Assembly: GCF_900188105.1 (NCBI RefSeq)
Contig: NZ_FZNP01000031.1
Coordinates: forward strand, 1 to 45,463
From: Actinomadura mexicana
GTDB taxonomy: Bacteria; Actinomycetota; Actinomycetes; Streptosporangiales; Streptosporangiaceae
Direction: 5' to 3'
Length of the DNA stretch: 45,463 bases
How positions within the stretch are numbered: position 1 is the stretch's first letter; the number at the start of each line of letters is the position of its first letter. The translations under genes and the position numbers were made by a program. The notes beneath the pieces were generated by a model. That model made no database searches, was not told the DNA's origin, and saw nothing but the letters and a program-made list of their open reading frames with translations. This document shows positions 35,781 to 44,977 of this stretch, one piece after another.

Positions 35781-37229
35781 ATGAGCGAAGACAAGGGCCC
35801 GACTGTCCAGCCCGCAGGCGTCGACCAGCAGTCCGGCGAGCAGCCCGTCGGGGCGACGTGCGCCTATCCCGGATGCACCAACGAGCCGCGCCGGGTGGGG
35901 CCCGACCACCGCGGCGCCAAGCCGAAGTACTGCGACCAGCGCGACGACCAGGGGCGACCCGCGCACACCGCGCTCAGCGCGTTCCGCGAGCGGCAGCGCC
36001 TGGACCGGGCACGGGCTGCCGGCGGCGGCGCCGAGGCCGTCGAGCCGGGCGACCTGGACCGCCCGGTGACGATGGCGGCCGCCCGCGCCGCGCAGATCAG
36101 GCGGGACGTCGTGGCCGACATGGAGCGCTTCGCGGCCCGGATGGAGGGGATGCTGTCCGCGCTGCGCGCGGCCGGCGACCCCGAGGCAGCCGAGGCGCAG
36201 ATCGAAGCGGTGCAGGCCGAGGCCGCCGAGCAGATCAGCGCCGCCCGCGCCGAGCTCGCCCGCGAGGCCCAGCGCCGCCAGGCCGCCGAGACCGAGGCCG
36301 CCGAGGCCCGCGCCGCCGCCGTCGAGGCCGACGAACGCCTTGCCGCCGCGCAGCAGGCCGCAGACGAGCGGGTCGCCGCCGCCCGCTCCGAAGTCGAGCG
36401 GATCACCGCCGACACCTCCGAACAGGTCGCCGCCGCGCACAGCGAGACCGAGCAGGCCCGCGCCGCCGCGCAGGCCGCCCAGGACCAGGCCGCCGAGCAG
36501 ATCGCCGCCGCGCGAGCCGAGGCCGAGGAGCGCGTGACCGCGATCCGGGCCGAGGCCGCGACCGAAGCGGCCCAGGTGCGAGACGAAGCGGCCGCCGAGG
36601 TCGCCGCCGCGAGGCAGGCCGCCGAGCAGGCCCAGGCCGACGCCGAGGCCGCGATCGTACGAGCCCGCGAGGAGGCCGCGCAGCAGATCGCCGCCGCCGA
36701 CCAGGCCCGCGCCGACGCCGAGCGCACGGCGGCCGCGCAGGTCGAGCAGGCCCGCTCGGAGGTGGAGCAGGCCCGCGCCGAGGCCGAGCAGACCCGAAGC
36801 GAGGCCGAGCGGCGCGTCACCGCCGCCGAGCAGCGGGCCGCCCAGGCGCACACCGCCGCCGAGGAGCTCCGGGCCGAGCTGGACCGGGCGCGGACCGACG
36901 CCGACCGCGACCGCAGCACCGCGCGAGCCGACCTCGCCGCGGCGCGCGAGGAGATCGCCCGAGTGCGCGAGGAGGCCGCGCAGCAGGTCGCCGACGTGCG
37001 CGCCGGAGCCGACCGCGAGCGCGACCTCGCCGCCGAGCGCCTCGCCGACCAGCAGGCCCGCGCCGAACGCGCCGAGCGCCTCGCCGACCAGGCCGCCGAA
37101 CGCGCCGAGAAGGCCGAGGCCCGCGCCGACCGCCTCGCCGACCAGCTCACCGCCACCGGCGAGCCCGGCGAGGCCGAGGAGCCGACGCCCGCCAAGGGCA
37201 CGCGCGGCCGCCGCAACAAGGAGAGCTGA
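35781..37229 (+). CDS. Zinc-finger plus long coiled-coil (KfrA-like) protein
   Basis: 482 residues from ATG 35781. Residues 26-70 (CAYPGCTNEPRRVGPDHRGA, then PKYCDQRDD) form a small Cys/His finger. From about residue 110 to 455 the sequence is an unbroken Ala/Glu/Arg/Gln heptad repeat (AEQARAEAEQTRSEAERRV and similar), a very long coiled coil. The end is basic (KGTRGRRNKES). KfrA-type plasmid proteins share this shape: a DNA-binding head and a coiled-coil tail used in plasmid stability and autoregulation. Here the head is a finger rather than an HTH. The palindrome at 35738 is its likely binding site. Confidence 0.7.
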   Translation: MSEDKGPTVQPAGVDQQSGEQPVGATCAYPGCTNEPRRVGPDHRGAKPKYCDQRDDQGRPAHTALSAFRERQRLDRARAAGGGAEAVEPGDLDRPVTMAAARAAQIRRDVVADMERFAARMEGMLSALRAAGDPEAAEAQIEAVQAEAAEQISAARAELAREAQRRQAAETEAAEARAAAVEADERLAAAQQAADERVAAARSEVERITADTSEQVAAAHSETEQARAAAQAAQDQAAEQIAAARAEAEERVTAIRAEAATEAAQVRDEAAAEVAAARQAAEQAQADAEAAIVRAREEAAQQIAAADQARADAERTAAAQVEQARSEVEQARAEAEQTRSEAERRVTAAEQRAAQAHTAAEELRAELDRARTDADRDRSTARADLAAAREEIARVREEAAQQVADVRAGADRERDLAAERLADQQARAERAERLADQAAERAEKAEARADRLADQLTATGEPGEAEEPTPAKGTRGRRNKES

Positions 37230-37234
37230 GAGCG

Positions 37235-38017
37235 ATGACGCGGCAGAGCCCCCGGCCCGGCGCCGTTCCTACGCAATTGACGTTCGAGGACGCGCTCAGC
37301 GAGCTCGCCGCCAAGCGGCCCCAAACGCCCGCCGGCGAGGTCGCCGCCGCCGACCGGTCCCGCGAGGGCGCCGAGCGACCCGCCGGGGGCGCCGCTTCAT
37401 CTGCCGAACCGGCCGCCAGAGGATCGAGCGGCGAGCGTGCAGGGTCGAGCGAGACGGGACAGCTCACCCTCAGCGGCGTCCCCGCCGGCGGCCGCGAACG
37501 TGGCCGCGGCGGGACGGTACCGAGCGAGATCTGGCGGCAGTTGCTCGACCACACCGACACCCGCCGCCGCTATCAAGCGCGGGTCTACCAGCGCGAAGCG
37601 GACCGGTGTTGGTACTGGCTCGGCGCCGTATCCGACACCGGGCACGGCAAGCTCAAAGCGTCCCGGGCCGCCGGACGGTCGATCGTGGTGACGGCCCACG
37701 TGTACGGGTGGCAGCTCACTCATGGGCCGATCGCTGCCCGCGCCGGCGAGGACCTGGTGATCGGGCACCGCTGCGACGAGCCGAGCTGCCAGAACCCCGA
37801 GCACTGGGAGCTCATCCCGCGCGCCCGCAACGGCGAGGACTACCGGGCCCGCCGCCATCGGGGAACGGGCCCGCTGGCCGACCACCGCGGCGCCCACGGC
37901 CGCGCGGTCGCGATCCGGGAGGCGATCAAGACGGCGCGGGACGCCGGGACGGACGTGGAGGCGGCGATCACGGCCGCGATCGCCGCCGGGTACGCCCAGA
38001 CGCCGGGGCTGTTCTAG
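37235..38017 (+). CDS. HNH-type endonuclease-like protein
   Basis: 260 residues from ATG 37235, six bases after the coiled-coil stop, with AAGGAG upstream. Residues 1-95 are low-complexity (Ala/Ser/Gly) with two QLT[FL] motifs. Residues about 115-205 (CWYWLGAVSDTGHGKL, HVYGWQLTHGP, VIGHRCDEPSCQNPEHWELI) match the HNH_3/homing-type nuclease pattern, with metal-binding His and paired Cys. It probably nicks or cuts DNA. A role with the relaxase or as a selfish endonuclease is open. Its stop overlaps the convergent NERD gene (CTAG). Confidence 0.75.
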   Translation: MTRQSPRPGAVPTQLTFEDALSELAAKRPQTPAGEVAAADRSREGAERPAGGAASSAEPAARGSSGERAGSSETGQLTLSGVPAGGRERGRGGTVPSEIWRQLLDHTDTRRRYQARVYQREADRCWYWLGAVSDTGHGKLKASRAAGRSIVVTAHVYGWQLTHGPIAARAGEDLVIGHRCDEPSCQNPEHWELIPRARNGEDYRARRHRGTGPLADHRGAHGRAVAIREAIKTARDAGTDVEAAITAAIAAGYAQTPGLF

Positions 38018-38781
38018 TCCCGCAGGGAAGGGTCAGCGGGGGCGATGTAGGGCGGGAACCGGCGGGCCGCAGCCTCAGCCAGCCGCGCCACGGTCGCCGG
38101 ATCGTGGACGGCCGGCAGGCCGGTAATCCACCGGCGAACCTGTTTGGCCCTCAGCAGCGGGATCCCCTCGATTTCCGGCCGCCGCCAGTACGGCAGCCGC
38201 GCCCCGTGAACGGCGAGAACCGCGTGAGCTGTTACCGGCGCGCCGATATCAGCGGAGAGTCCCTGCGCGACGCGGCGCCGTTCCATCGCGGTTGCGGCGA
38301 TGACTTTCGCGCCTTTGGTCCGGCCGACGATGACCCGGCCGCGCCGGGCCCGGACCATGGTGTTTCGGTGCCAGTTCTTGGAGTCGACCACGACCGGCCC
38401 GCAGGGCCCGATCACCAGGTGGTCAATGTTGGCGGTATCGCCGGGCCGGTCGAGGTTGCGATCGTGAAGGACGGTGTATCCGCGACGTTCCAGCGGCCGC
38501 AGGTACCGCGCGGTTGACCGCTCCCCTTTCGCGCCCCGCCGCCATTTCGCCGCAGCGTCATCGCGCAGCGCAGGCCGGGCGAGAGCCGCGCCGAGGGCGA
38601 TTACGGCCAGGCCGAGCGCGGCCTGTGCCGAGCCGGTCAGCCACCAGGCGGCGACGAAGACGGCGGCGAGGCCGACCGCGAGCAGGACCAGGCGGCGCCG
38701 GCGCCCTTGCCGGGCGAGGCCGCGCGCCATTTCTTGCGCGGATGCTCCCGCGCCCGCAGGGCGCGCAGGACGGGCAGTCAC
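38014..38781 (-). CDS. NERD-domain (nuclease-related) membrane protein
   Basis: 255 residues from GTG 38781, with AAAGGAA upstream. Two adjacent membrane spans lie at residues 30-70 (LVLLAVGLAAVFVAAWWLTG; AALGLAVIALGAALARP). The NERD domain spans residues 80-190: GAKGERSTARYL, NIDHLVIGPCGPVVVDSKNW. The Glu, Asp and D-S-K-N-W residues match the restriction-endonuclease-like core. NERD proteins are common in actinomycetes and plasmids and are thought to act on DNA. Their role in transfer or defence is unproven. Confidence 0.85.
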   Translation of the reverse strand: MTARPARPAGAGASAQEMARGLARQGRRRRLVLLAVGLAAVFVAAWWLTGSAQAALGLAVIALGAALARPALRDDAAAKWRRGAKGERSTARYLRPLERRGYTVLHDRNLDRPGDTANIDHLVIGPCGPVVVDSKNWHRNTMVRARRGRVIVGRTKGAKVIAATAMERRRVAQGLSADIGAPVTAHAVLAVHGARLPYWRRPEIEGIPLLRAKQVRRWITGLPAVHDPATVARLAEAAARRFPPYIAPADPSLRD

Positions 38782-39185
38782 GAGGGCGTTCCTTTCGGGG
38801 GGAGAAAGCGCGGGAACGCCGCGCCGGTAACAGTTAAAGAATGCCGCCGCGCTCCCGCGCGGGCAGGCCGGTACGGCGCCGTTCGCGTCGTCGCCCAGGG
38901 CTCGTACGGGGCGGGCCGGCGCCCGCTCGCGCGCCGCGCGACAACGATTCTGGAGCCGTCCCGCCCCGCTCCATCCCGCACGCTCGGTAACAGCCCACGC
39001 GGAGCGCGGCAGCCGCCCACCATGGCGACAGCAGCCAACCCACCACCCGCCAGCACCCAGCCCAGCCCATCACTCACCACTCCCCGCCCCTCTCTGCCTC
39101 CACCACTCCCAGCGCCCTGCCGCCCCTCCACCATCGCACCTTCACCGCTCCCTCCCTGCCGCCCTTCATAGTCCTCACACCTACG
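38782..39185. other. Intergenic region: hairpin and C-rich tract
   Basis: No gene is seen. A GCGGGC/GCCCGC hairpin lies at 38911-38926. From about 39041 to 39180 the plus strand is strikingly C-rich and G-poor; in 39061-39180 only 12 of 120 bases are G, and about 37 of the first 60 are C. Lying between the NERD gene and the relaxase, this is a plausible oriT region, since MobF oriT sites are usually beside their gene. No nic sequence can be named. Confidence 0.5.
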
Positions 39186-39201
39186 CATTATTAATGATCA
39201 T
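39186..39201 (+). promoter_or_regulatory. AT-rich dyads before relaxase gene
   Basis: CATTATTAATG (39186-39196, 5-bp arms around one T) overlaps ATGATCAT (39194-39201), in an otherwise GC-rich region about 100 bases upstream of the relaxase start. It is likely to be the promoter/operator of the relaxase gene. Confidence 0.5.
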
Positions 39202-39292
39202 GGTAGGCTGGTCGCTGCGCGATGATCTCCTAGCGTCGCGCCGCTGGTCACCGGCCCGGACGCGGGCCGCCGTCACCGAAGGGGGTCGCCCG

Positions 39293-42200
39293 GTGCTGAG
39301 CATCGCTCCCGGCTACGACCCCAAGTACCTCACACGGCAGGTCGGCCGCGGCGCGGAAAACTACTACCTGTCAGCGGTCGCCGAGCACGGTGAGCCGCCC
39401 GGAGTGTGGTGGGGCCGGGGCGCCGAGGCGCTCGGCCTGGAGTCGGGTGGGGAGATCGACGGCGCGGTTTTCGAGGCGCTGTATGAGCATTTCCTCGACC
39501 CGCGTGACCCGTCGTTCAGTGACCCGGACGTGGCGACCGAGGACAAGGCCCGGCTCGGCCGGAGGAAGTCCCGTTTTCAGTCGTGGGAGACCATCCTTGA
39601 GAAGTCCCTAGCGGGGGAGCCGGAGGCATCGCCGGAGCGTCGGGAAGAGCTTCGTATCGCAGCGAAAGGCCAGGCCCGGCAGGCGGTCATCCACCACGAC
39701 GTGACCTTTAGCCCGGTTAAGAGCGTGACGCTTGTCCATGCCGGTCTGCTGGCGGCCGGACGCCGCGCCGAGGCCGAGGGAAACGCCGCGCTGGCCGCGC
39801 AGTACCGACAGGCCGCCGACGTGGTTTGGGACGGCGTAATGGCCGGAGCTGACGCGAGTCTGCGGTATCTCCAGGAGCACGCCGGCGAGGCCCGCACCGG
39901 GTATCACGGCGCCAAGGTCGCGGGCCGCACCACCGGCCGGTGGATCGAAGGCGGAGGGTGGGTCGTCGGACGTTTCCGGCAGCACACCAACCGCGACGGC
40001 GACCCGCAATTGCACGTCCATCAGGCCATCTTGAACCGGCAGCAGTGCGCGGACGGGAAATGGCGGGCCCTGGACGGCATGGCGATTTACCGGGCTCGGC
40101 CCGCGGCCGCCGCGCACGGCGAACGGGTCATGGAGGAGTTCCTCACGCGCCGTCTCGGCCTGGAGTTCAAGGCCCGGCCGGACGGGCAGGGCCGCGAGGT
40201 CGTCGGGGTCTCCCCCGGGCTCATCGCCGAGTTCTCGACGCGGCGTGCGCAGATCACTGCCGAGCTGGAGAAGCGGGTGGAGGCGTTTGTGGCCGCGCAC
40301 GGCCGCCAGCCCTCCCCGCGGGCCATGTTCAAGCTCGCGCAGGAGGTCACCAAGGAGACCAAGAACCCCAAGCCCAAGAGCAAGGACGCCCCCTCCCCCG
40401 CCGAGCAGCTCCGGCAGTGGGAGGAGCGCACCACCGCCAAGGAGGTGCAGGAGCTCAGCGGCGTCCCGGCCGACACGCTCGGCAAGGTCGAGCCCGGGAC
40501 GCCGGCGCAGGAGCTCGCCGACGCCGACCTGGGCGCCGTTCTACAGGCCGCTATCGCCGACGTGCAGCGGGACTCGGCGACGTGGACGCGGTACGAGCTG
40601 ACCAGGGCGATCAACCGGCACCTCCCCGACTACTTGGGCGGGCTTCACCCCGAGCGGGTCGAGGCGCTGCTAGAAGACCTCACCGAGGCCGCGCTCGACC
40701 CCGCCGGACCGGCCGCCGTGCGGTTGCTCAACGCCCCCGATGTGGTCGACGTCCCCGCCGATCTGCGGCGCCAGGACGGCCGCAGCGTGTTCCTCGCGCA
40801 GGCCGCCGAGCGGTACACCACCGCCGGGCAGCTCGACCGCGAAGCGGCGCTCATGGCGGCCGCGCTCGCCCCCGGCGGGCCGCGCTTGACCGCCGAGCAG
40901 GCCGCCGCAGCGGTCGGGATCAGCGCCGAGGAGGCCAAGCGCCGCACGCTCGCCGGCGAAGCCGTCCCGGAAGCGGCCGGACCTCGCCCCTACGACGACC
41001 AGCACCGCGTGATCACCGGCATCCTGACCTCCGGGCGCCGAACGGACGTGCTGATCGGCGCCGCCGGTACCGGTAAGTCCTTCACCGTCTCCCGGCTCGC
41101 CGCTGCGTGGCGCCAGACGATGCGGACACCCGCCCTCGGCCTCACCACCTCGCAGAACGCGGCCGGAGTCCTCAAGCGCGAGGGCCTGGACGAGGCGATG
41201 AACATCGCCCGATGGCTGCGCGCAGTGGACGAGGGCGAGGCGTCGCTGAGGCCGGGACAGCTGGTGGTGGTGGACGAGGCGTCCATGGTCACCACTGACC
41301 ACCTCGCCCAAATCCAGGCCCTCGCCGACGCCGCTGGCGCCAAGGTCGTGTGGGCCGGAGACGACGCTCAGCTCAGCGCGCCGGAGGCGGGCGGGTCGAT
41401 GCGCCGGGCTGTCGACATCGGCGGCGCCCACCGCCTGGAGACCGTGGTGCGGTTCAACGCGCAGTGGGAGCGGGAGGCGTCGCTGCTGCTGCGCGAGGGG
41501 CGGCCGGAGGCGCTGACCGCCTACGACCAGCACGGCCGACTTCTTGACGGCACCGGCGAGCAGATGCAGGCCGCAGCCGTCGAGGGCTACCTCGCCGACT
41601 ACCTCGCCGGTCACCGAACCCTGCTGCTCGCCGCGACCAACGAGCAGGCCAGCGAGCTTTCCGGCCGGATCCGTGAGGAACTCCGCGCGCTCGGCCGCGT
41701 CGGCGGCCGCGAGACGTCTCTCCGAGACGGGAACCGCGCCGCGATCGGCGACCTCATCACCGCACGGCGCAACACCAGCATCGAGGAGGACCCGAGCGGC
41801 CGGGCGGCCGCCGAGCTCAGCGCCGCCGACCCGGACCAGGTCCCGCCCTCAGAGATCACCAACCGTGATGTTCTCCGCGTCGGAGCCGTGGGCGAAGACG
41901 GGTCGATCATTGCCCACCTGATAGGCGACGACGGAACCCCCGGCGCTCGCGTCACCCTCAGCCGTGACTATGTACGGCAGCACGTGGAGCTCGGCTATGC
42001 CGGGACGGCGCACTCAGCGCAGGGCCGCACGGTCGACACTGCGCACGCGCTGCCGGGCCAGGGGACGACCCGGGAAATGCTGTACGTGATGATGACGCGC
42101 GGCCGCCGGTCCAACGTCGCCTACGTCGGTACCGAGGCCGAGCGTGTCGCCGACATGCGGCCGGGCCCCGAGCAGGCGCGCGAGCGGTCCGCCGAGCTTC

Positions 42201-44482
42201 TCGGGCAGCAGCCGCCCGCAGGCCCGCGCCAGGACCCGCAGCTTGTGGGGGACAGGATCTCGATCCTTACGGCGTGCCTGGAGCAGCAGGAGGCCGACCA
42301 GACCGCGCAAGAGGCCCTCGTGGAGGAGGGCGAGCGGCCCCGCCACATGGCGCACCTTGGGGCGATGTGGACCGACCAGATTCGCGAGGAGCTCCCGAAG
42401 GCGTACATCCGCCGGGCCCGGGAGGCCGGTGTGCTGTCGCCGGGCGACGCGGAGACGCTGCGCCAGGACGACGCGCTCGGCACGCTCGGCCGGTTGCTGC
42501 GCCAGATCGAGATGAGCGGCCGCGACGCTCAAACGATCTTCCACGAGGCCATCACGGAGCGGGAGCTCGGTTCTGCTGACTCCCTGGCCCAAGTGCTGGC
42601 GTGGCGTATCGGGCAGGCCGCCCAGGAGCGCGGGATCAACCTGGACCGGTTGGAGATTGCCGAGGAGCTCATCGGCGCCACGTGGGCCGAGCGGACCCCG
42701 ACGACCGGCGACGAGCGGACCGACCGGTTCCTGTCCGAGCTCGCCGCACAGCAGCAGCTCCGCGAGACCGAGCTCGGCTATGACGCCATCCAGCAGCCGC
42801 CGGCGTTCCTGGTCGAGCAGCTCGGCGAGCCGCCGGCGGTGGACGACGTCGCCGCGCGCACCAGGTGGGCGGAGCGCGCGGGCCGGGTGATGGCCTACCG
42901 GGAGCAGTACGGGCACGTCTCGGACACCGACGCGCTCGGCCCGGCCCCGTCGAGGACCTCGCCCGAGCAGCGCGCGGCATGGTGGGGGGCGCACGACGCG
43001 CTCGGCCGCCCGGACGCCTCGCGGGAGATCCGCAGCGCCAGCGATGGCGAGCTGTGGGTGATGCGGGCCCGCTACGAGCGCGCGGCCAAGTGGGCGCCCG
43101 CCTACGTCGGCCCCGAGCTCGGCAAGGTCGCCCGCGAGGCCCGCGAACGTGAGGCCGAGGCCGTCCGGCTGCGCGCCCGCGCCGCCGCGGTCCAGGGCCG
43201 CGACGCCAACGCCGCCGCGGCGCTCGCCGACCGGGCCGCCGGACAGGAGACGCTCGCCGCGACGCTGCGCCAGCGCGAGGCTGCGCTCACTGAGATCCAC
43301 GAGGCGCGGCAGGCGTGGAGCAAGGCGACCGAGGCGGAGGCGCTGATGGCGATGCGCGCCGATGCCGAACTTCGGCGCCGCGAGCACGTCGACGCCGACC
43401 GGTTGCCGCCGCTGCACGTCGACCAGGCCGACGCCGAGACCCGCACCGAGCAGGAGCGCGCGGCCGCTCGCGCAGCCGAGCAGGAGCGGCGCGCCGAGGC
43501 CGCTCGCGCCGCCGAGCGGGTGCTGCCCGCCGGGCAGCTCGTTTTGGACCTGGATGACCCGCAGGTCCGCGCTGTCGACGCTTGGAGCGGCCGGGCCCCG
43601 GCCGCCGAGCGCGCCCAGGGCTGGCACGACCGGCCGTGGTGGACGTGGCCGGAGATGATCCGCGCCGAGGAGGAGAAGCACGCCATCGACCGGCACCGGC
43701 GGGCATGGATGCGCGGCGAGGTAGCCGACCCGCCGCCGCAGCCCGAGCCGCTCACGCCTGACCAGCAGGCCATACACGAGGCCGCCCGCCGTCAACGTGC
43801 CGAGGCCGCCCGGTTCGTCCAGGAGCAGGAGGCCCAGCAGCAGGGCGAGCGGGTCGGACAGGCCCGCACCGCCCAGCAGGACCAGGCGCCCCAGCGCGAC
43901 CGGAACGAGGGCCAGGAGCAGCCCCGCCAGGCCGCCGAAGGCCCTGCCGTCGAACGCGAGGACGTCCCCCGCGCCGCCGGGCGGGAAGTGTCCGCCGGGC
44001 AGCTCACGCTGGACGTGTTCGGCAGCGGCGACCGCACCGAGGAGCCCGGATCGAGCGATCTCGCCGAGGCCGTCGACAAGGCCCGCGCCGCCGCCGGGAT
44101 CGCCGAGGTCCGCCAGGCCGAGCGCGAGCAGCAGCGCGAGCAGGCCCGCGAAGCCGAGCAGTGCAGCCGCGCCGACGAAGCCGAACGCGCCCAGGTCATC
44201 GACGTGCGAGCGACCGAGCGGGCCGAGGCCGAACGCGCAGCGCTGGAGGCCCGCGAGACCAGCCGGGGCCAGCAGGCGCAGCGCAGCGACGTTGAACAGG
44301 CGCGCGAGGCAGCTCGCCTCGCCGCCGCCTCCTACCCGCACAGCATTCAGGAGAGCCTCCGCCGGAGCGGCCCGAGCCGTACCGATTCCGACCGGCCCAA
44401 GCCAACCCCGGCGCCCCGCCGACGTCCGCCCGAGCCCGGCCGGGATGGGCCAGGGCTAGGTCCTGTTTCCTGGATCTCCTGA
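39293..44482 (+). CDS. MobF-family relaxase-helicase (TraA/TrwC-like)
   Basis: 1729 residues from GTG 39293, the start that gives the usual MLSIAPGYDPKYL beginning; longer starts run into the promoter. Tandem tyrosines in ENYYL (residues 22-26) are the likely nicking residues. FSPVKSVTLVHA and HTNRDGDPQLHVHQAIL carry the metal-binding histidines. The helicase part begins near residue 586 with AAGTGKSFTV (Walker A), then VVDEASMV (Walker B) and AHSAQGRTVD/MTRGRRSNVAYV. The C-terminal 700 residues are Ala/Glu/Arg-rich and coiled. It nicks at oriT, stays bound to the 5' end and unwinds the strand for transfer. Its last residue has been replaced by six from the IS. Confidence 0.9.
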   Translation: MLSIAPGYDPKYLTRQVGRGAENYYLSAVAEHGEPPGVWWGRGAEALGLESGGEIDGAVFEALYEHFLDPRDPSFSDPDVATEDKARLGRRKSRFQSWETILEKSLAGEPEASPERREELRIAAKGQARQAVIHHDVTFSPVKSVTLVHAGLLAAGRRAEAEGNAALAAQYRQAADVVWDGVMAGADASLRYLQEHAGEARTGYHGAKVAGRTTGRWIEGGGWVVGRFRQHTNRDGDPQLHVHQAILNRQQCADGKWRALDGMAIYRARPAAAAHGERVMEEFLTRRLGLEFKARPDGQGREVVGVSPGLIAEFSTRRAQITAELEKRVEAFVAAHGRQPSPRAMFKLAQEVTKETKNPKPKSKDAPSPAEQLRQWEERTTAKEVQELSGVPADTLGKVEPGTPAQELADADLGAVLQAAIADVQRDSATWTRYELTRAINRHLPDYLGGLHPERVEALLEDLTEAALDPAGPAAVRLLNAPDVVDVPADLRRQDGRSVFLAQAAERYTTAGQLDREAALMAAALAPGGPRLTAEQAAAAVGISAEEAKRRTLAGEAVPEAAGPRPYDDQHRVITGILTSGRRTDVLIGAAGTGKSFTVSRLAAAWRQTMRTPALGLTTSQNAAGVLKREGLDEAMNIARWLRAVDEGEASLRPGQLVVVDEASMVTTDHLAQIQALADAAGAKVVWAGDDAQLSAPEAGGSMRRAVDIGGAHRLETVVRFNAQWEREASLLLREGRPEALTAYDQHGRLLDGTGEQMQAAAVEGYLADYLAGHRTLLLAATNEQASELSGRIREELRALGRVGGRETSLRDGNRAAIGDLITARRNTSIEEDPSGRAAAELSAADPDQVPPSEITNRDVLRVGAVGEDGSIIAHLIGDDGTPGARVTLSRDYVRQHVELGYAGTAHSAQGRTVDTAHALPGQGTTREMLYVMMTRGRRSNVAYVGTEAERVADMRPGPEQARERSAELLGQQPPAGPRQDPQLVGDRISILTACLEQQEADQTAQEALVEEGERPRHMAHLGAMWTDQIREELPKAYIRRAREAGVLSPGDAETLRQDDALGTLGRLLRQIEMSGRDAQTIFHEAITERELGSADSLAQVLAWRIGQAAQERGINLDRLEIAEELIGATWAERTPTTGDERTDRFLSELAAQQQLRETELGYDAIQQPPAFLVEQLGEPPAVDDVAARTRWAERAGRVMAYREQYGHVSDTDALGPAPSRTSPEQRAAWWGAHDALGRPDASREIRSASDGELWVMRARYERAAKWAPAYVGPELGKVAREAREREAEAVRLRARAAAVQGRDANAAAALADRAAGQETLAATLRQREAALTEIHEARQAWSKATEAEALMAMRADAELRRREHVDADRLPPLHVDQADAETRTEQERAAARAAEQERRAEAARAAERVLPAGQLVLDLDDPQVRAVDAWSGRAPAAERAQGWHDRPWWTWPEMIRAEEEKHAIDRHRRAWMRGEVADPPPQPEPLTPDQQAIHEAARRQRAEAARFVQEQEAQQQGERVGQARTAQQDQAPQRDRNEGQEQPRQAAEGPAVEREDVPRAAGREVSAGQLTLDVFGSGDRTEEPGSSDLAEAVDKARAAAGIAEVRQAEREQQREQAREAEQCSRADEAERAQVIDVRATERAEAERAALEARETSRGQQAQRSDVEQAREAARLAAASYPHSIQESLRRSGPSRTDSDRPKPTPAPRRRPPEPGRDGPGLGPVSWIS
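44456..44476. repeat. Left end of IS5-family element and target duplication
   Basis: CTAG at 44456-44459 is the target duplication. Bases 44460-44476 are the left inverted repeat, matching the reverse complement of 84-100 in 16 of 17 positions. Confidence 0.85.
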
Positions 44483-44515
44483 GGTGATCAGGGGGTTGGG
44501 TTCAGGCTGTTCAGC

Positions 44516-44977
44516 ATGGGTGGCCGAGGGGATCTGACGAATGGCGAGTGGGAGCGGCTGGAGCCGCTTCTGCCTCGTGGTGGTGGTCGTGGCGGCCGGT
44601 GGAGTGATCACCGGGTGGTCATCAACGGTGTGCTGTTCCGGGTCCGGACGGGTGTGCCGTGGCGGGACCTGCCGGAACGCTTCGGGCCGTGGGAGACGGT
44701 CTACAAGCGGCATCGTCGCTGGTCGGCCGATGGGACCTGGGAGTTGCTGCTGTCGCGGGTCCAGGCGGCCGAGGACGCCGAGGACGAGATCGACTGGGAG
44801 GTGTCGGTGGACTCCACCACGGCGCGGGCCCACCAGCACGCCGCCGGCGCACCACAGGCGGCGCCGCCGGTGGTTGCTGCTCAAAAGGGGCCCCACAGTT
44901 GGACAAAGTGGGGCGATCCGGTGCTGCGGAGTCTGTGCGTCCGCCTGGCGGAGGTGGTCAGGCAGCCGAGTGCCTAG
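44516..44977 (+). CDS. IS5-family transposase, first frame (orfA)
   Basis: 153 residues from ATG 44516. The N-terminus LTNGEWERLEPLLPRGGGRG, then RTGVPWRDLPERFGPWETVY and VDSTTARAHQH, is the conserved N-terminal and first-Asp region of IS5/IS427 transposases. The first catalytic Asp is in VDSTT. After about base 44880 the frame loses similarity and the homologous sequence continues one base back, so full transposase needs a -1 frameshift. Confidence 0.85.
   Translation: MGGRGDLTNGEWERLEPLLPRGGGRGGRWSDHRVVINGVLFRVRTGVPWRDLPERFGPWETVYKRHRRWSADGTWELLLSRVQAAEDAEDEIDWEVSVDSTTARAHQHAAGAPQAAPPVVAAQKGPHSWTKWGDPVLRSLCVRLAEVVRQPSA

Noticed and set aside
38707..39171. A 154-codon frame across the C-rich tract
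   Set aside because: Its translation is Pro/Ser/Thr low-complexity produced by base skew. It overlaps the NERD gene's start region and has no ribosome site.
42014..44341. A 775-codon open frame antisense to the relaxase
   Set aside because: It arises from the GC-rich third positions of the relaxase gene. It has no ribosome site and no family motifs, and the plus-strand protein has clear catalytic signatures.
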